Source: an uncultured Pseudomonadales bacterium
GTDB lineage: Bacteria; Pseudomonadota; Gammaproteobacteria; Pseudomonadales; Azotimanducaceae
Reading direction: 5' to 3'
Assembly: GCA_947258825.1 (NCBI GenBank)
Contig: CAMYJX010000020.1
Location: 31,987-72,183 of the forward strand
DNA length: 40,197 nt
The first letter of the stretch is position 1. Every line of letters starts with the position of its first letter. Made by a program: the position numbers and the translations under genes. This document shows positions 16,321 through 24,690 of this stretch, piece by piece. The notes beneath the pieces are model-generated. The model did not search any database, had not been told where the DNA came from, and was given only the letters and a program-made list of their open reading frames with translations.

Positions 16321-17745
16321 ATGTCAGAACAGACCGTAATGCCAGAGCAGGCCCAGTCCGCGGAACAGGAAATTCGGGGTCTGATCGAGCGCTCGCGGGC
16401 CGCTCAGGCGCAGATTGAGAACTATACCCAGGAGCAGGTGGACACGCTGATCCGCGCCATGGTCTGGGCGACTTCCCGCCCCGGCGTAGCCGAGGAAATT
16501 GCCCGCTTCACCGTCGAGGAGACCCAGCTGGGCAATTACGACGGCAAATATCTGAAGATCCACCGCAAGACCCGGGCGACGCTGATGGACATCATCGACG
16601 ATAAGTCGGTTGGCATCATCGAGGAGTTGCCTGAGCGCAACATCGTCAAGATCGCCAAACCCATGGGCGTGATCGGCGCGCTTTGCCCTTCCACCAACCC
16701 CGAGGCGACCCCCGTCATCAAGGCAATATCTGCCGTCAAGGGACGCAACTCCATCATCCTGGCCCCTCATCCTCGCGCCAAGCGCACCAACAAGATGATC
16801 TGCGATCTGATGCGCGACGCCCTGGAGCAGTTTGGCGCCCCTGCCGACCTGGTGATCGGCATCGAAGAGCCTTCGCTGGAAACCACCAACGAGCTCATGC
16901 GCCAGTGCGACCGGGTGCTGGCAACCGGTGGCGGCGCCATGGTCACGGCCGCCTACTCAAGCGGTACGCCGGCATTGGGCGTCGGTGTTGGCAACGCGGT
17001 CATCACCGTCGACGAAACCGCAGACCTGGACGATGCCGCCGAGAAGATCCGCATCTCCAAAACGCTGGATCTTGCCGCGTCCTGCTCGTCGGACAACTCG
17101 GTGCTGCTGGTTGAAGCCATTTACGACGAGATGATGGAAAAGCTGCTGCACCAGGGCGGTTATCTGGTTGACGAAGAGGAAAAGGAAAGGCTGAAGAACA
17201 CCATCTGGCACGACGGCCATCTGAACACGGCCATCGTTGCCCAGCCTGCGGAGAAGCTGGCTGCCATGGCCGCAATCGAGCTGCCGGAGGGCAAGGAGTT
17301 CTTCATCGTTCCGGAAACTGGCTTCGGCCCGGATTTTCCGTTCTCCGGCGAGAAGCTGTCTGTGGTCATGGCCCTTTACCGGGTGAAAGACATCGACGAC
17401 GCCATTTATCACACCAATGCCATCCAGGCCTATCAGGGCCAGGGCCATTCCTGCGGCATCTATTCCAACAGCGATGAAAACATCATGAAGCTGGCGAATA
17501 TCACCCGCACGTCCCGGGTAATGGTCAACCAGCCCCAATCGGCTTCCAACAGCGGCAACCTGTGGAACGGCATGCGGCAGACTTTCTCGCTCGGCTGCGG
17601 ATCCTGGGGCGGCAATGGCACCAATAACAACATCACCTGGCGCGATCTCATCAATGAGACCTGGGTTTCCAAGCCGTTGGAGACCCCGAAGCGGCTGTTG
17701 ACGGACGAAGAGCTGTTCGGCCCGGTGATGGACAAGCTGCAGTGA
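16321..17745 (+). CDS. acylating aldehyde dehydrogenase (EutE/SauS-like)
   Basis: This 474-residue protein belongs to the CoA-acylating branch of aldehyde dehydrogenases. It has KPMGVIGALCPSTNPEATP, the nucleotide-binding ATGGGAMVTAAYSSGTPALG and the catalytic Cys255 in LAASCSSDNS. The C-terminal NNITWRDLINETWVSKP fits family members such as sulfoacetaldehyde dehydrogenase SauS and acetaldehyde dehydrogenase EutE. Such enzymes convert an aldehyde plus CoA and NAD(P) into an acyl-CoA. The ATG has AGGGAGG upstream. A Rieske oxygenase and a nitroreductase follow on the same strand, so it may handle an aldehyde product of that pathway. The exact aldehyde is unknown. Confidence 0.9.
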   Translation: MSEQTVMPEQAQSAEQEIRGLIERSRAAQAQIENYTQEQVDTLIRAMVWATSRPGVAEEIARFTVEETQLGNYDGKYLKIHRKTRATLMDIIDDKSVGIIEELPERNIVKIAKPMGVIGALCPSTNPEATPVIKAISAVKGRNSIILAPHPRAKRTNKMICDLMRDALEQFGAPADLVIGIEEPSLETTNELMRQCDRVLATGGGAMVTAAYSSGTPALGVGVGNAVITVDETADLDDAAEKIRISKTLDLAASCSSDNSVLLVEAIYDEMMEKLLHQGGYLVDEEEKERLKNTIWHDGHLNTAIVAQPAEKLAAMAAIELPEGKEFFIVPETGFGPDFPFSGEKLSVVMALYRVKDIDDAIYHTNAIQAYQGQGHSCGIYSNSDENIMKLANITRTSRVMVNQPQSASNSGNLWNGMRQTFSLGCGSWGGNGTNNNITWRDLINETWVSKPLETPKRLLTDEELFGPVMDKLQ

Positions 17746-17766
17746 ACCCGCCTCCCGGCCCGCGCT

Positions 17767-17791
17767 CCCCGGTCCGCATTGGTCACCGGGG
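17767..17791 (+). terminator. stem-loop between aldehyde dehydrogenase and Rieske gene
   Basis: CCCCGGT (17767-17773) pairs with ACCGGGG (17785-17791) over an eleven-base loop, 22 bases after the dehydrogenase stop. No T-run follows, so it may attenuate rather than end transcription. Confidence 0.35.
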
Positions 17792-17838
17792 CAGGGGTCT
17801 TGGAAAGGTGACGACCAAACTACCGTGACGGACGGACC

Positions 17839-18984
17839 ATGACGGACAGAAGTTCGGAACTGCTCGCCCTGACCCGACGCGCCCTGGTCCATTTTCAGAA
17901 CCGCACGACGGACCAGGCGGGCGCCGTCATGACGATGCCGGTGTCGGCCTATACGGATCCCGAGCGCTATGAGCGCGAGGTGGACCGCGTGTTCCGGCAT
18001 CTGCCCCTTGCCATGGCCCTGAGCCTGGAGCTTCCCGAACCGGGGTCCTACCTGGCGATCGATCAGCTCGGTGCCCCGGTGCTGCTGGTGCGGGGCGAAG
18101 ACGGGGTGGCTCGCGCGTTCCTGAATGCCTGTCGGCATCGGGGTGCGCCGGTTTGCGAGCCGGGGCCGGGCAACGCGCGGGTTTTCGCCTGCCCCTATCA
18201 CGCCTGGACCTACAATACCCGGGGTGAGCTTGTGGGCCGCTACCGTGGAGAGACTTTCGGCGAGGTGGACGAAGCGTCGCTGGGGCTGACGCCGCTGGCG
18301 TGTGCCGAGCGCAGCGGCCTGATCTGGGTGACGCTGTCACCCGATGCAGCGTTTGATATCGATGAGTGGCTGGGGCCTTTTCAGGCAGAGCTGGACACGC
18401 TGGACCTGACCAACTGGCACCTCTATGAGCAACGAGAGATCGTGGGTCCGGGCTGGAAGGTCACCATGGATGGCTATCTGGAGGTTTACCATCACGATTC
18501 TGTGCACGGCAAGACGGTGGGCGAGCACACCATCGGCAACCTGCTGGTCCATGACACCTACGGGCAGCATCAGAGGATGGTTTTCGGGCGCCGCTCGCTG
18601 CAGGCGCTGGCGGACAAACCCGAGTCCGAATGGACGCCGGGTCAGGATATCCGTCTCATCCACTCCGGCTTTCCGAATCTTTCCGTCTCGGGCATCCTCG
18701 GCGACCACTGCCTGGTCAGCCATATCTTCCCCGGCCCTACTCTGGACACCACGCTGACACGCCAGACGGTGCTGGCGGCCAGGGCGCCCACCACGCCCGA
18801 GGAGGAACAAGCCTCCGCAACCTTCAGCGCCATGGTTCTGCAGGCGGTTCGGGACGAGGACTATGCCATGGGGTTCCGTATTCAGTCGGCGTTGCGATCC
18901 GGCGCCAACTCAGAGTTCCTCTACGGCCGCAACGAGCCGGCGGTGCAGAACTATCACCGCTGGATTTCCCGATTCGTCAACTGA
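17839..18984 (+). CDS. Rieske non-heme iron oxygenase, alpha-type subunit
   Basis: This 381-residue protein has a Rieske [2Fe-2S] site with Cys98, His100, Cys118 and His121 (ACRHRG... CPYHAWTY). The catalytic domain has the mononuclear iron motif YLEVYHHDSVH, with Glu215, His218 and His223, in the spacing typical of ring-hydroxylating oxygenases. Family members insert oxygen into aromatic or other organic substrates, or remove methyl groups, and need a reductase. No ferredoxin or reductase subunit is adjacent. It is followed by a nitroreductase gene after 16 bases, so the two are probably cotranscribed. The Shine-Dalgarno sequence is weak (GGACGGACC). Confidence 0.92.
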   Translation: MTDRSSELLALTRRALVHFQNRTTDQAGAVMTMPVSAYTDPERYEREVDRVFRHLPLAMALSLELPEPGSYLAIDQLGAPVLLVRGEDGVARAFLNACRHRGAPVCEPGPGNARVFACPYHAWTYNTRGELVGRYRGETFGEVDEASLGLTPLACAERSGLIWVTLSPDAAFDIDEWLGPFQAELDTLDLTNWHLYEQREIVGPGWKVTMDGYLEVYHHDSVHGKTVGEHTIGNLLVHDTYGQHQRMVFGRRSLQALADKPESEWTPGQDIRLIHSGFPNLSVSGILGDHCLVSHIFPGPTLDTTLTRQTVLAARAPTTPEEEQASATFSAMVLQAVRDEDYAMGFRIQSALRSGANSEFLYGRNEPAVQNYHRWISRFVN

Positions 18985-19000
18985 AGCTCAGCGTCTGCTT

Positions 19001-19759
19001 ATGAAACCATCTCAAGGCGTGTCCAGTCGGCTGCAGGACGAAGCCCTGCCAGAAGATCAGGTCGGCCTGCTCGAGGGGCTTACCTCGACCCGGGCGATTC
19101 GTCGTTACCGCGACGAACCCATACCCGATGCGGCGCTGCGCGCGATGCTGTTCGCGGCCAGCCGCGGCCCCAGCGGTTCCAATCGACAGCCGTTCCGCTT
19201 TGTGGTGCTTACGGACAGCGAGCGAGCCGGCCAGGCCAAGGCGCTGATCGGCGATGCCGCCCGGGCGCTGTGGTCCGCTAAACGTGCCCGGGACGGCTAC
19301 GATGAGGGCTCGGGCAGAAGGGCCGATTCTCCCAAGGCGCGCATGGCCAGAACCATGGATGACTATGTTGCACATTTCGAGACGGCGCCGGTTCTGGTTC
19401 TGCCCTGCCTGGTCCGCTATCGCGAGCCGACCCCCATGGAAGGAGCGTCCGTCTACCCCGCGGTGCAGAACCTGCTGCTGGCAGCTCGCGCGCTGGGCTA
19501 CGGCGGGGTCATCACCGGCTTTCACGGCCAGGTGGATAAGCCCCTGAAATCTCTGCTGGGCATTCCGGAGGAAGTGTTCATCGCGGCGACCGTCACGCTG
19601 GGACGGCCGCAAGGTGGGCACGGACCGGTACGGCGCCGACCGCTGTCGGAGCTGGTCTACGGCGACCGCTGGGAAGCGGCGCCTGACTGGGCGGTAGATC
19701 CCCCGGGTACCCGATACACCAGTGCCGGCCCCCCGAAACCGGGATCTGAACGCCGGTAG
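19001..19759 (+). CDS. nitroreductase family flavoprotein
   Basis: This 252-residue protein has the nitroreductase landmarks TSTRAIRRYRDEPIPDAALR, SRGPSGSNRQPFRFVVL (FMN-phosphate binding region), SVYPAVQNLLLAARALGYGG and LGIPEEVFIAATVTLGRP. These FMN enzymes reduce nitro groups, quinones or activated C=C bonds with NAD(P)H, and some act in dehalogenation or dehydrogenation. The open frame starts at 18863 inside the Rieske gene, but the ATG at 19001, 16 bases after that gene's stop, gives the family-like start. It could supply or remove electrons for the pathway; it is not an obvious Rieske reductase. Confidence 0.88.
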   Translation: MKPSQGVSSRLQDEALPEDQVGLLEGLTSTRAIRRYRDEPIPDAALRAMLFAASRGPSGSNRQPFRFVVLTDSERAGQAKALIGDAARALWSAKRARDGYDEGSGRRADSPKARMARTMDDYVAHFETAPVLVLPCLVRYREPTPMEGASVYPAVQNLLLAARALGYGGVITGFHGQVDKPLKSLLGIPEEVFIAATVTLGRPQGGHGPVRRRPLSELVYGDRWEAAPDWAVDPPGTRYTSAGPPKPGSERR

Positions 19760-19842
19760 CCCCGCGGGTCACCCCGTCGGTCGCCCCGCCCCGATGATGG
19801 GTTCAGGGGGATTGCGTAGTGCTTCGGCCTGCCCCCGGGCAT

Positions 19843-20280
19843 ATGATTTATCACATGTTTTCCGGTTCGTACCGAGATTTGTTGCTGTTCGTCAGCCGCT
19901 TGCTGATGATCGCCGCCTTTGCGCTGCGCGTTCTGGTGCCCGTGGGTTACATGCCCTCGGCCGTTTCCGGCGGCTGGATTCTGCAGCTGTGCCCCGACGG
20001 GCTGAGCCCCCAGGTCATGGCGCGGCTGCTGGGTAGTGGCCACGCGCACCATCATCATCACGCCGACGATTCGAGTTCCGCACAACCACAGCGATGTGAC
20101 CTGGGCAGCGCGCTCTCTGCGGAGCTTGGCAAGACGGAATGTCCCGCGCTGCCTCAGGGTGAAGCTGCCGAGCTGGCGCGCCTCGCTGGGGAACCTTCCC
20201 AGGCCGTTTCGCCCATCTTCCACTCCTATCGACCCAGGGCGCCTCCCGTTGCCTCTCGCGGACCTTTACTGACGGCCTGA
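19843..20280 (+). CDS. DUF2946-like protein with His cluster
   Basis: A hydrophobic N-terminal segment (LLLFVSRLLMIAAFALRVLV) is followed by PVGYMP, a Cys in LQLCPDGLS, and a histidine cluster HAHHHHHADD. A second Cys (QRCDLG) and a third (ECPAL) follow. This resembles DUF2946 proteins, which often sit next to metal-related TonB receptors and copper or cobalt genes. The frame is open from 19819; the start may be ATG 19843, 19855 or 19819, as no clear Shine-Dalgarno sequence is visible. The gene lies 81 bases before a TonB receptor gene, so a metal-handling role is likely but not proven. Confidence 0.6.
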   Translation: MIYHMFSGSYRDLLLFVSRLLMIAAFALRVLVPVGYMPSAVSGGWILQLCPDGLSPQVMARLLGSGHAHHHHHADDSSSAQPQRCDLGSALSAELGKTECPALPQGEAAELARLAGEPSQAVSPIFHSYRPRAPPVASRGPLLTA

Positions 20281-20361
20281 GCAGCGGAGCCTGCGCTGCA
20301 GCGCGGTAGCGGATCCTTGCGGATCCGGGCTCGGGCATTGGCACATCTGTGAGAGAAAATC
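20281..20361 (+). promoter_or_regulatory. short intergenic region with repeats before the TonB receptor
   Basis: These 81 bases contain GCAGCG (20281-20286) inverted as CGCTGC (20294-20299). They also hold two copies of GCGGATCC (about 20309-20316 and 20319-20326) ten bases apart. They could form mRNA structure or a binding site. I see no known riboswitch, including no convincing cobalamin-box sequence. Confidence 0.3.
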
Positions 20362-22485
20362 ATGCGACCCATTTTCGTTTCCATCTCGCTGGCGACGCCG
20401 TTGCTGGTGAGCGCTCTGACCGCAACGGCACAACGCTCTGGCGTTGATAGCACCCCAGGAGCGGGTCAGCCGCCGCTCGATCCAAAGCCCCTGGAGGAAC
20501 TTCTGGTAACGGCCGAGCATGACACCCGTGTCTTCGAACCCGCGAAAACCCTGGATATAGGGCCGGATTCAGCCTCCCTGCTGCGCAAGGCCCCCGGGGC
20601 CAACGTCGTGAGCAACGGCCCGCTGACCGGCATGGCCTACTACCGCGGAATGTCCCGGTTCCGCATCAGCTCCCGAATCAACGGGGCGGTGATCAGCCCC
20701 GGCGGCCCCAACTGGATGGATCCTCCGCTTTCCTACGCTCCGGCTGCGCATCTCGACAGGCTGGAGGTCTATCGGGGCATCGCCCCGGTTTCGTCAGGCC
20801 AGGAAACCATCGGCGGGGTGGTGAACGCGACGACCTGGTCGGGATCCTTTGCCGATCGCGGGACCGCGCTGCACGGTCGGGTACGAACCGGTGCCCGGTC
20901 GGTGAACGATTCCACCCTGCTGAGCGGCGCGTTCGTGCTGTCGGATACCAACCATCGTCTGAAGCTGTCCGGGCTCAGCGAGCGGGCCGACGACGCGTCC
21001 TTCGATGGCGGCGACATCGTCCCCACGGAGTACCGGCGGGACCGGTTCGATGTCGGCTACGGATTTCGCCTGGGGCCACACACGGTGCAGCTGGATTTCG
21101 GCCGCAACGAAACCGGGGACGCTGGTACGCCGGCGCTGCCCATGGATATCACCTACATCGATTCCGACCTCTACGGATTGGGTTACGAATTTTCCGGCGC
21201 GCGCTGGCAGTTGGACGCTCGCGTTTACTACAGTCAGATCGATCACGGGATGACCAACTATCGTTTGCGGCCGCCGCCGGACGATCCCAGTCGCCACCGC
21301 CGCAACACCACCGATGGGCGCAACGGCGGTTTCACGCTTGCTGCCACCTGGGACGGCTGGACCCTCGGGATAGATGGCCATGATGAGCGGCACAACGCCG
21401 AGATCGACAACCCGCAGGCGCCGCAGTTTTTTGTGGATGCGTTCAACGACGCGGAACGCCGCGTGGTCGGCCTGTTCGTGCAACGCCAGCTCGCCCTGGT
21501 CGAGGACTGGTCCGCGGAGATCGGCCTGCGCTACAACCGGGTGACCACGGACGCGGACCCGGTGGATGCCACGCCCGCCCGGATGGGGATGCCCCCGGCG
21601 ACGCGGCTGCGGGACAGTTTCGAAGCGGCCGACAGGTCAGTGACCGATAACAATGTGGATGCAGCGGCCAGAGTCTTTTTTGCACCGCGATCCGCGCTCA
21701 AGTACTTCGCAGGCATCTCCCGGAAAACCCGATCCCCCGCCTATCAGGAACGCTACCTTTGGTTGCCGTTGCAGGCCACCGCCGGGCTCGCTGACGGGCG
21801 ATCCTACACCGGCAGGATTGATCTCGACCCGGAAGTGTCGCGCGAGGCAGAGCTGGGTGTGGATTGGGAGACGTCTACGCTGTCTCTCTCGCCTCGGCTC
21901 TTCTATCGGGATGTGAAGAATTACATTCAGGGTACCCCATCCACCAACGGAGACGCCGTGATGTTCGTGCGCATGATGAACCAGATGAACGGCACCTCGA
22001 TGCCGGATCCTCTGGAGTTCAACAACGTGGGTGCTACCTTCTACGGCTTCGACGTTGACTGGCGCTATCAGCTGAGTGGTCCCTGGTCCCTGAGCGGCGC
22101 GGTCAGCTACGTGCGCGGCGAGCGGGACGACATTGATGACGACCTTTACCGGATAGCGCCGCTGAACGGGTATCTCGCCGTCGACTACCGGCGCGAGAAC
22201 TGGGGTGTGAGCCTCGAAAGCCTGCTGCACGGCCGTCAGAACAAGGTCTCTGCGACCAACAGCGAGCGCACCAGCGACAGCTATGAGGTGTTCAACCTGC
22301 AGGGGTTCTGGCAACCGACTCGGGAACTGAGGCTGGGGTTGGGGGTCGATAATATGCTGGATAAGGGATATGAGGACCATCTGGCGGGCGTCAATCGTGT
22401 CGCGGGAAACCCGGACATCGTCCCGGGTGAGCGCCTGCCGGGTTACGGACGCAGCGTTTTTGCGCGTCTGGACTATCAGTGGTAG
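20362..22485 (+). CDS. TonB-dependent receptor, probably metal/copper-type
   Basis: This 707-residue outer-membrane receptor has a signal peptide (about residues 1-24) and a TonB-box-like LEELLVTAE. The plug has RKAPGANVVSNGPLTGMAY, ISPGGPNWMDPPLSYAP, RLEVYRGIAPVSSGQETIGG, and the C-terminus ends in aromatic DYQW. Plug sequences with this SNGPLTG/MDPPLSYAP pattern occur in receptors I associate with copper or related metals, and the protein has a Met-rich loop (about residues 534-550, FVRMMNQMNGTSMPDP). It follows the His-rich DUF2946-like gene and precedes a secreted unknown protein. The metal assignment is an inference from neighbours and Met content. Confidence 0.85.
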   Translation: MRPIFVSISLATPLLVSALTATAQRSGVDSTPGAGQPPLDPKPLEELLVTAEHDTRVFEPAKTLDIGPDSASLLRKAPGANVVSNGPLTGMAYYRGMSRFRISSRINGAVISPGGPNWMDPPLSYAPAAHLDRLEVYRGIAPVSSGQETIGGVVNATTWSGSFADRGTALHGRVRTGARSVNDSTLLSGAFVLSDTNHRLKLSGLSERADDASFDGGDIVPTEYRRDRFDVGYGFRLGPHTVQLDFGRNETGDAGTPALPMDITYIDSDLYGLGYEFSGARWQLDARVYYSQIDHGMTNYRLRPPPDDPSRHRRNTTDGRNGGFTLAATWDGWTLGIDGHDERHNAEIDNPQAPQFFVDAFNDAERRVVGLFVQRQLALVEDWSAEIGLRYNRVTTDADPVDATPARMGMPPATRLRDSFEAADRSVTDNNVDAAARVFFAPRSALKYFAGISRKTRSPAYQERYLWLPLQATAGLADGRSYTGRIDLDPEVSREAELGVDWETSTLSLSPRLFYRDVKNYIQGTPSTNGDAVMFVRMMNQMNGTSMPDPLEFNNVGATFYGFDVDWRYQLSGPWSLSGAVSYVRGERDDIDDDLYRIAPLNGYLAVDYRRENWGVSLESLLHGRQNKVSATNSERTSDSYEVFNLQGFWQPTRELRLGLGVDNMLDKGYEDHLAGVNRVAGNPDIVPGERLPGYGRSVFARLDYQW

Positions 22486-22514
22486 CTGGCCCGCGACACA
22501 GAGGTGGTGAGCGC

Positions 22515-23357
22515 ATGCGGTTTGCGTTGGTTGGTCTGCTGCTGATACAGATGGGGTGCGCTGGTCTCGGGGGTGCTGGCCCGGCACCCTCGAAGTACGA
22601 GCCCTTCGTAGGCACCTATAAAGGCAGCTTCGCCTCTGCCCTGACGGAAGATCCCACCGACGACCTGAACTACAGCTCCTGCAACCCTGCAACAGCGGAC
22701 TGTGCCGTGCACCATGATCCGTTGGTGAACATTCTGTTGCAGCTTTCGGTCGCCGACAGCGGGGAACTTTCGGTAGCCTTTTTCCGTTCGCCGTCAGATC
22801 TGGCCTCAGGCACCCAGCTGGACCTGCTTGGGCGTGGGTGTATCACCCGTCTGGGCGCTGCGCAGTCGCTCAATAACCGTCCGCAACCGGCGGGCCCCGC
22901 GTGGACGGGAAGCTTTCCGCTGACCGCGGAGAACCAGCTGTGTCTCGGCAAATTGCGCCCCACCTCCACCCACAGCATAGAGCTTGCGTACCATGACGAC
23001 CCGGAAGGCGGAGGCCCGTACATCGAGGTCGTCATCGACAAATCCGTCGTCAGCGAAAACTACATGTACATCGAGGAAGACGGTGTCGAAAAGCGCGTTC
23101 GTATGAACCGCGCCGGCAAGCTGGGGCAGGGTAGTCAGGCTCGCTATCAGGTCTGTATCGAGAACGACCTGGGCGAGTTCGAACGCTGCGTGCTGACGGA
23201 CCGAAAGCTCAAACAGGTTTTCCTGCCGGTTCCTCTTCCAGGCGGGGCCGCGGCCAGCTACACGTGGTGGTATGACCTGCAGCCGAACCTGAAACGGACC
23301 CGTGGGCTGTACTCACTGGAGCAGTACACGGGTCGTTTTGATCGAGTGGAAGATTGA
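22515..23357 (+). CDS. secreted protein of unknown function, 280 aa
   Basis: The ATG at 22515 gives a short hydrophobic N-terminus (ALVGLLLIQMGC), so the protein is probably exported and possibly a lipoprotein, although QMGC is a poor lipobox. The rest is beta-rich, with four or more cysteines (for example CNPATADC, CITR, CLGK, VCIENDLGEFERC) that could form disulphides. I do not recognise the family. The gene is 29 bases after the TonB receptor and in the same direction, so it may be a surface partner of that receptor. An upstream frame to 22479 is open but lacks a better start. Confidence 0.6.
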   Translation: MRFALVGLLLIQMGCAGLGGAGPAPSKYEPFVGTYKGSFASALTEDPTDDLNYSSCNPATADCAVHHDPLVNILLQLSVADSGELSVAFFRSPSDLASGTQLDLLGRGCITRLGAAQSLNNRPQPAGPAWTGSFPLTAENQLCLGKLRPTSTHSIELAYHDDPEGGGPYIEVVIDKSVVSENYMYIEEDGVEKRVRMNRAGKLGQGSQARYQVCIENDLGEFERCVLTDRKLKQVFLPVPLPGGAAASYTWWYDLQPNLKRTRGLYSLEQYTGRFDRVED

Positions 23358-23396
23358 GTTCTCACCTGCATCCTCCGTTTCCCGGGAGCTAAGACG

Positions 23397-23747
23397 CTAT
23401 TCTTCGTCTTTGAAAACGCGAACTTGCGTGTTGTACTCGCTGGCGACGGCGTTCATCTCGTCCACGTGGGCATTGTAATTGTCGACGATGCTGGTCCGTT
23501 GATCGGCGGTGATGTCCTCGCCCAGCGACGTTTCCAGATCTCCCAGACACTCGAGCGCGGTCTGGGTTTCACCAACGTAAGCGCGCACCGCGGAAGCCGC
23601 GCCGGCCATCTGCTCTTCGGTGGCGCTGGCGCCGTCCGGCACTTCCGGAGGCGCTGGAAAGGCGCACTGGGACATATCCAGCTCTGCCGCTGAGACGGCG
23701 AAAGCGGATACCAGCATCAGAGTGGCTATTGAAAGTCTGCGTTGCAT
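23397..23747 (-). CDS. small periplasmic protein of unknown function
   Basis: This 116-residue protein has a clear signal peptide ending near AVSAAELD (about residue 21). The mature part has two cysteines and a helical, acidic C-terminal region (AAQ/E-rich, with repeated AHVDEMNAVASEYN-like heptads). The ATG has AAGGAGAAAATT directly upstream, a good Shine-Dalgarno sequence. The protein resembles small periplasmic proteins of unknown role; I cannot name a family. It is convergent with the secreted protein gene and lies 58 bases upstream of a crotonase stop on the same strand. Confidence 0.6.
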   Translation of the reverse strand: MQRRLSIATLMLVSAFAVSAAELDMSQCAFPAPPEVPDGASATEEQMAGAASAVRAYVGETQTALECLGDLETSLGEDITADQRTSIVDNYNAHVDEMNAVASEYNTQVRVFKDEE

Positions 23748-23805
23748 AATTTTCTCCTTGTCTCGGTCTTTTCCTCTGGTTTTTTCTCTGGGGCTCGGTT
23801 GCTGA

Positions 23806-24582
23806 TCAGCTGCCCTTGAAGACAGGTTTGCGCTTCTCGACGAAAGCGCGCATGGCTTCCTTCGAATCCTCGGTCTGAGAGAGCTGTCCGGTCATGGTCT
23901 GCTCGAAGCGGTAGCCGTCCCGCAGGCTCAGCTCTTCGATGGTATTCAGCGCGTGCTTTGCCAGCCTGATTGCCACCGGGCTCTTGGCCGCGATCTCCGA
24001 TGCGATTTCCATTGCGGCGTCCATGAGATTATCGGCGGGCACGCACTCCTCGACGATGCCGAGCCGATAGAGCTCGGGCCCGTACACCCGGTACCCGGTG
24101 AGCATCATGCGGCGCAGGCGCGAGTGACTGAACAGTCGCTGCGCGTGTCGCCCGCCGCCGAGAAGACCCACATCGATCTCCGGCAGGCCCAGACATGCGT
24201 TTTCGGCGGCCACAAGCACGTCGCAGGACGCGGCGAAGGCCAGGCCGCCGCCCAGCGCGGGGCCGTTGAGCGCGCCGATAACCGGCTTCTGACATTCGCG
24301 AACGCTGTGATAGGCCTCCCGGGCGGCGCGGCTGGTCTGCCAGTGATCGCCTGGCTGGGGTGTTCTGCCGCTGCGGGATTTGATGTCTGCTCCCGCGCAG
24401 AACACCTTGCCGGCACCGGTGAGGATAGCTGTCCGCACGTCGTTCCGGTCGCTGATGGTGTCGAACGTCCAGGCCATCTCCTCCAGCACCTGGGCGCTGT
24501 GGGCGTTTACCGGCGGGTTGTCGATGGTAACGGTGGCCACCCCATCGACGTTGACGTCGGTCTTGATCAGTTCAGGCTGCAT
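23806..24582 (-). CDS. enoyl-CoA hydratase/isomerase family protein
   Basis: This 258-residue crotonase has ATVTIDNPPVNAHSAQVLEE at the N-terminus and the oxyanion-hole pattern VFCAGADIKSR. It has GALNGPALGGGLAFAASCD and CLGLPEIDVGLLGGGRH. The Glu in LPEIDVGLLGG is the second catalytic glutamate position; the first is Ala-Phe instead of Glu, so activity may differ from a classical hydratase. The start is the ATG at 24582 with GGGGGAGA eight bases before it. It is divergent from the LLM oxidoreductase at 24691. It probably works on an acyl-CoA made by neighbouring genes. Confidence 0.9.
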   Translation of the reverse strand: MQPELIKTDVNVDGVATVTIDNPPVNAHSAQVLEEMAWTFDTISDRNDVRTAILTGAGKVFCAGADIKSRSGRTPQPGDHWQTSRAAREAYHSVRECQKPVIGALNGPALGGGLAFAASCDVLVAAENACLGLPEIDVGLLGGGRHAQRLFSHSRLRRMMLTGYRVYGPELYRLGIVEECVPADNLMDAAMEIASEIAAKSPVAIRLAKHALNTIEELSLRDGYRFEQTMTGQLSQTEDSKEAMRAFVEKRKPVFKGS

Positions 24583-24631
24583 GTGTGCTGGTCTCCCCCG
24601 CAGAACCCTCTGCTGGATCATGGCGGGCGCT

Positions 24632-24661
24632 TTGGACCCAGTCAATTCTCCAGGCTATGCT
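24632..24661 (+). promoter_or_regulatory. possible sigma-70 promoter of the LLM gene
   Basis: TTGGAC (24632-24637) and TATGCT (24656-24661) are separated by 18 bases and lie 30 bases before the ATG at 24691. The matches are three or four of six per box, with a good spacer, in the divergent gap with the crotonase gene. Confidence 0.35.
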
Positions 24662-24690
24662 CAGGGGCCAGAAGAGGATGAGAGAGTCGT

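Noticed and set aside
16957..18201. Minus-strand frame opposite the aldehyde dehydrogenase and Rieske genes
   Set aside because: Both genes on the plus strand carry diagnostic motifs, and the opposite frame spans two unrelated genes.
19842..19862. TATGAT as a -10 box with a leaderless start at the DUF2946-like gene
   Set aside because: There is no -35 at a suitable distance, and start codons here are ambiguous.
20281..20361. Possible cobalamin riboswitch before the TonB receptor
   Set aside because: The region is only 81 bases and lacks the conserved B12-box sequence and expected length.
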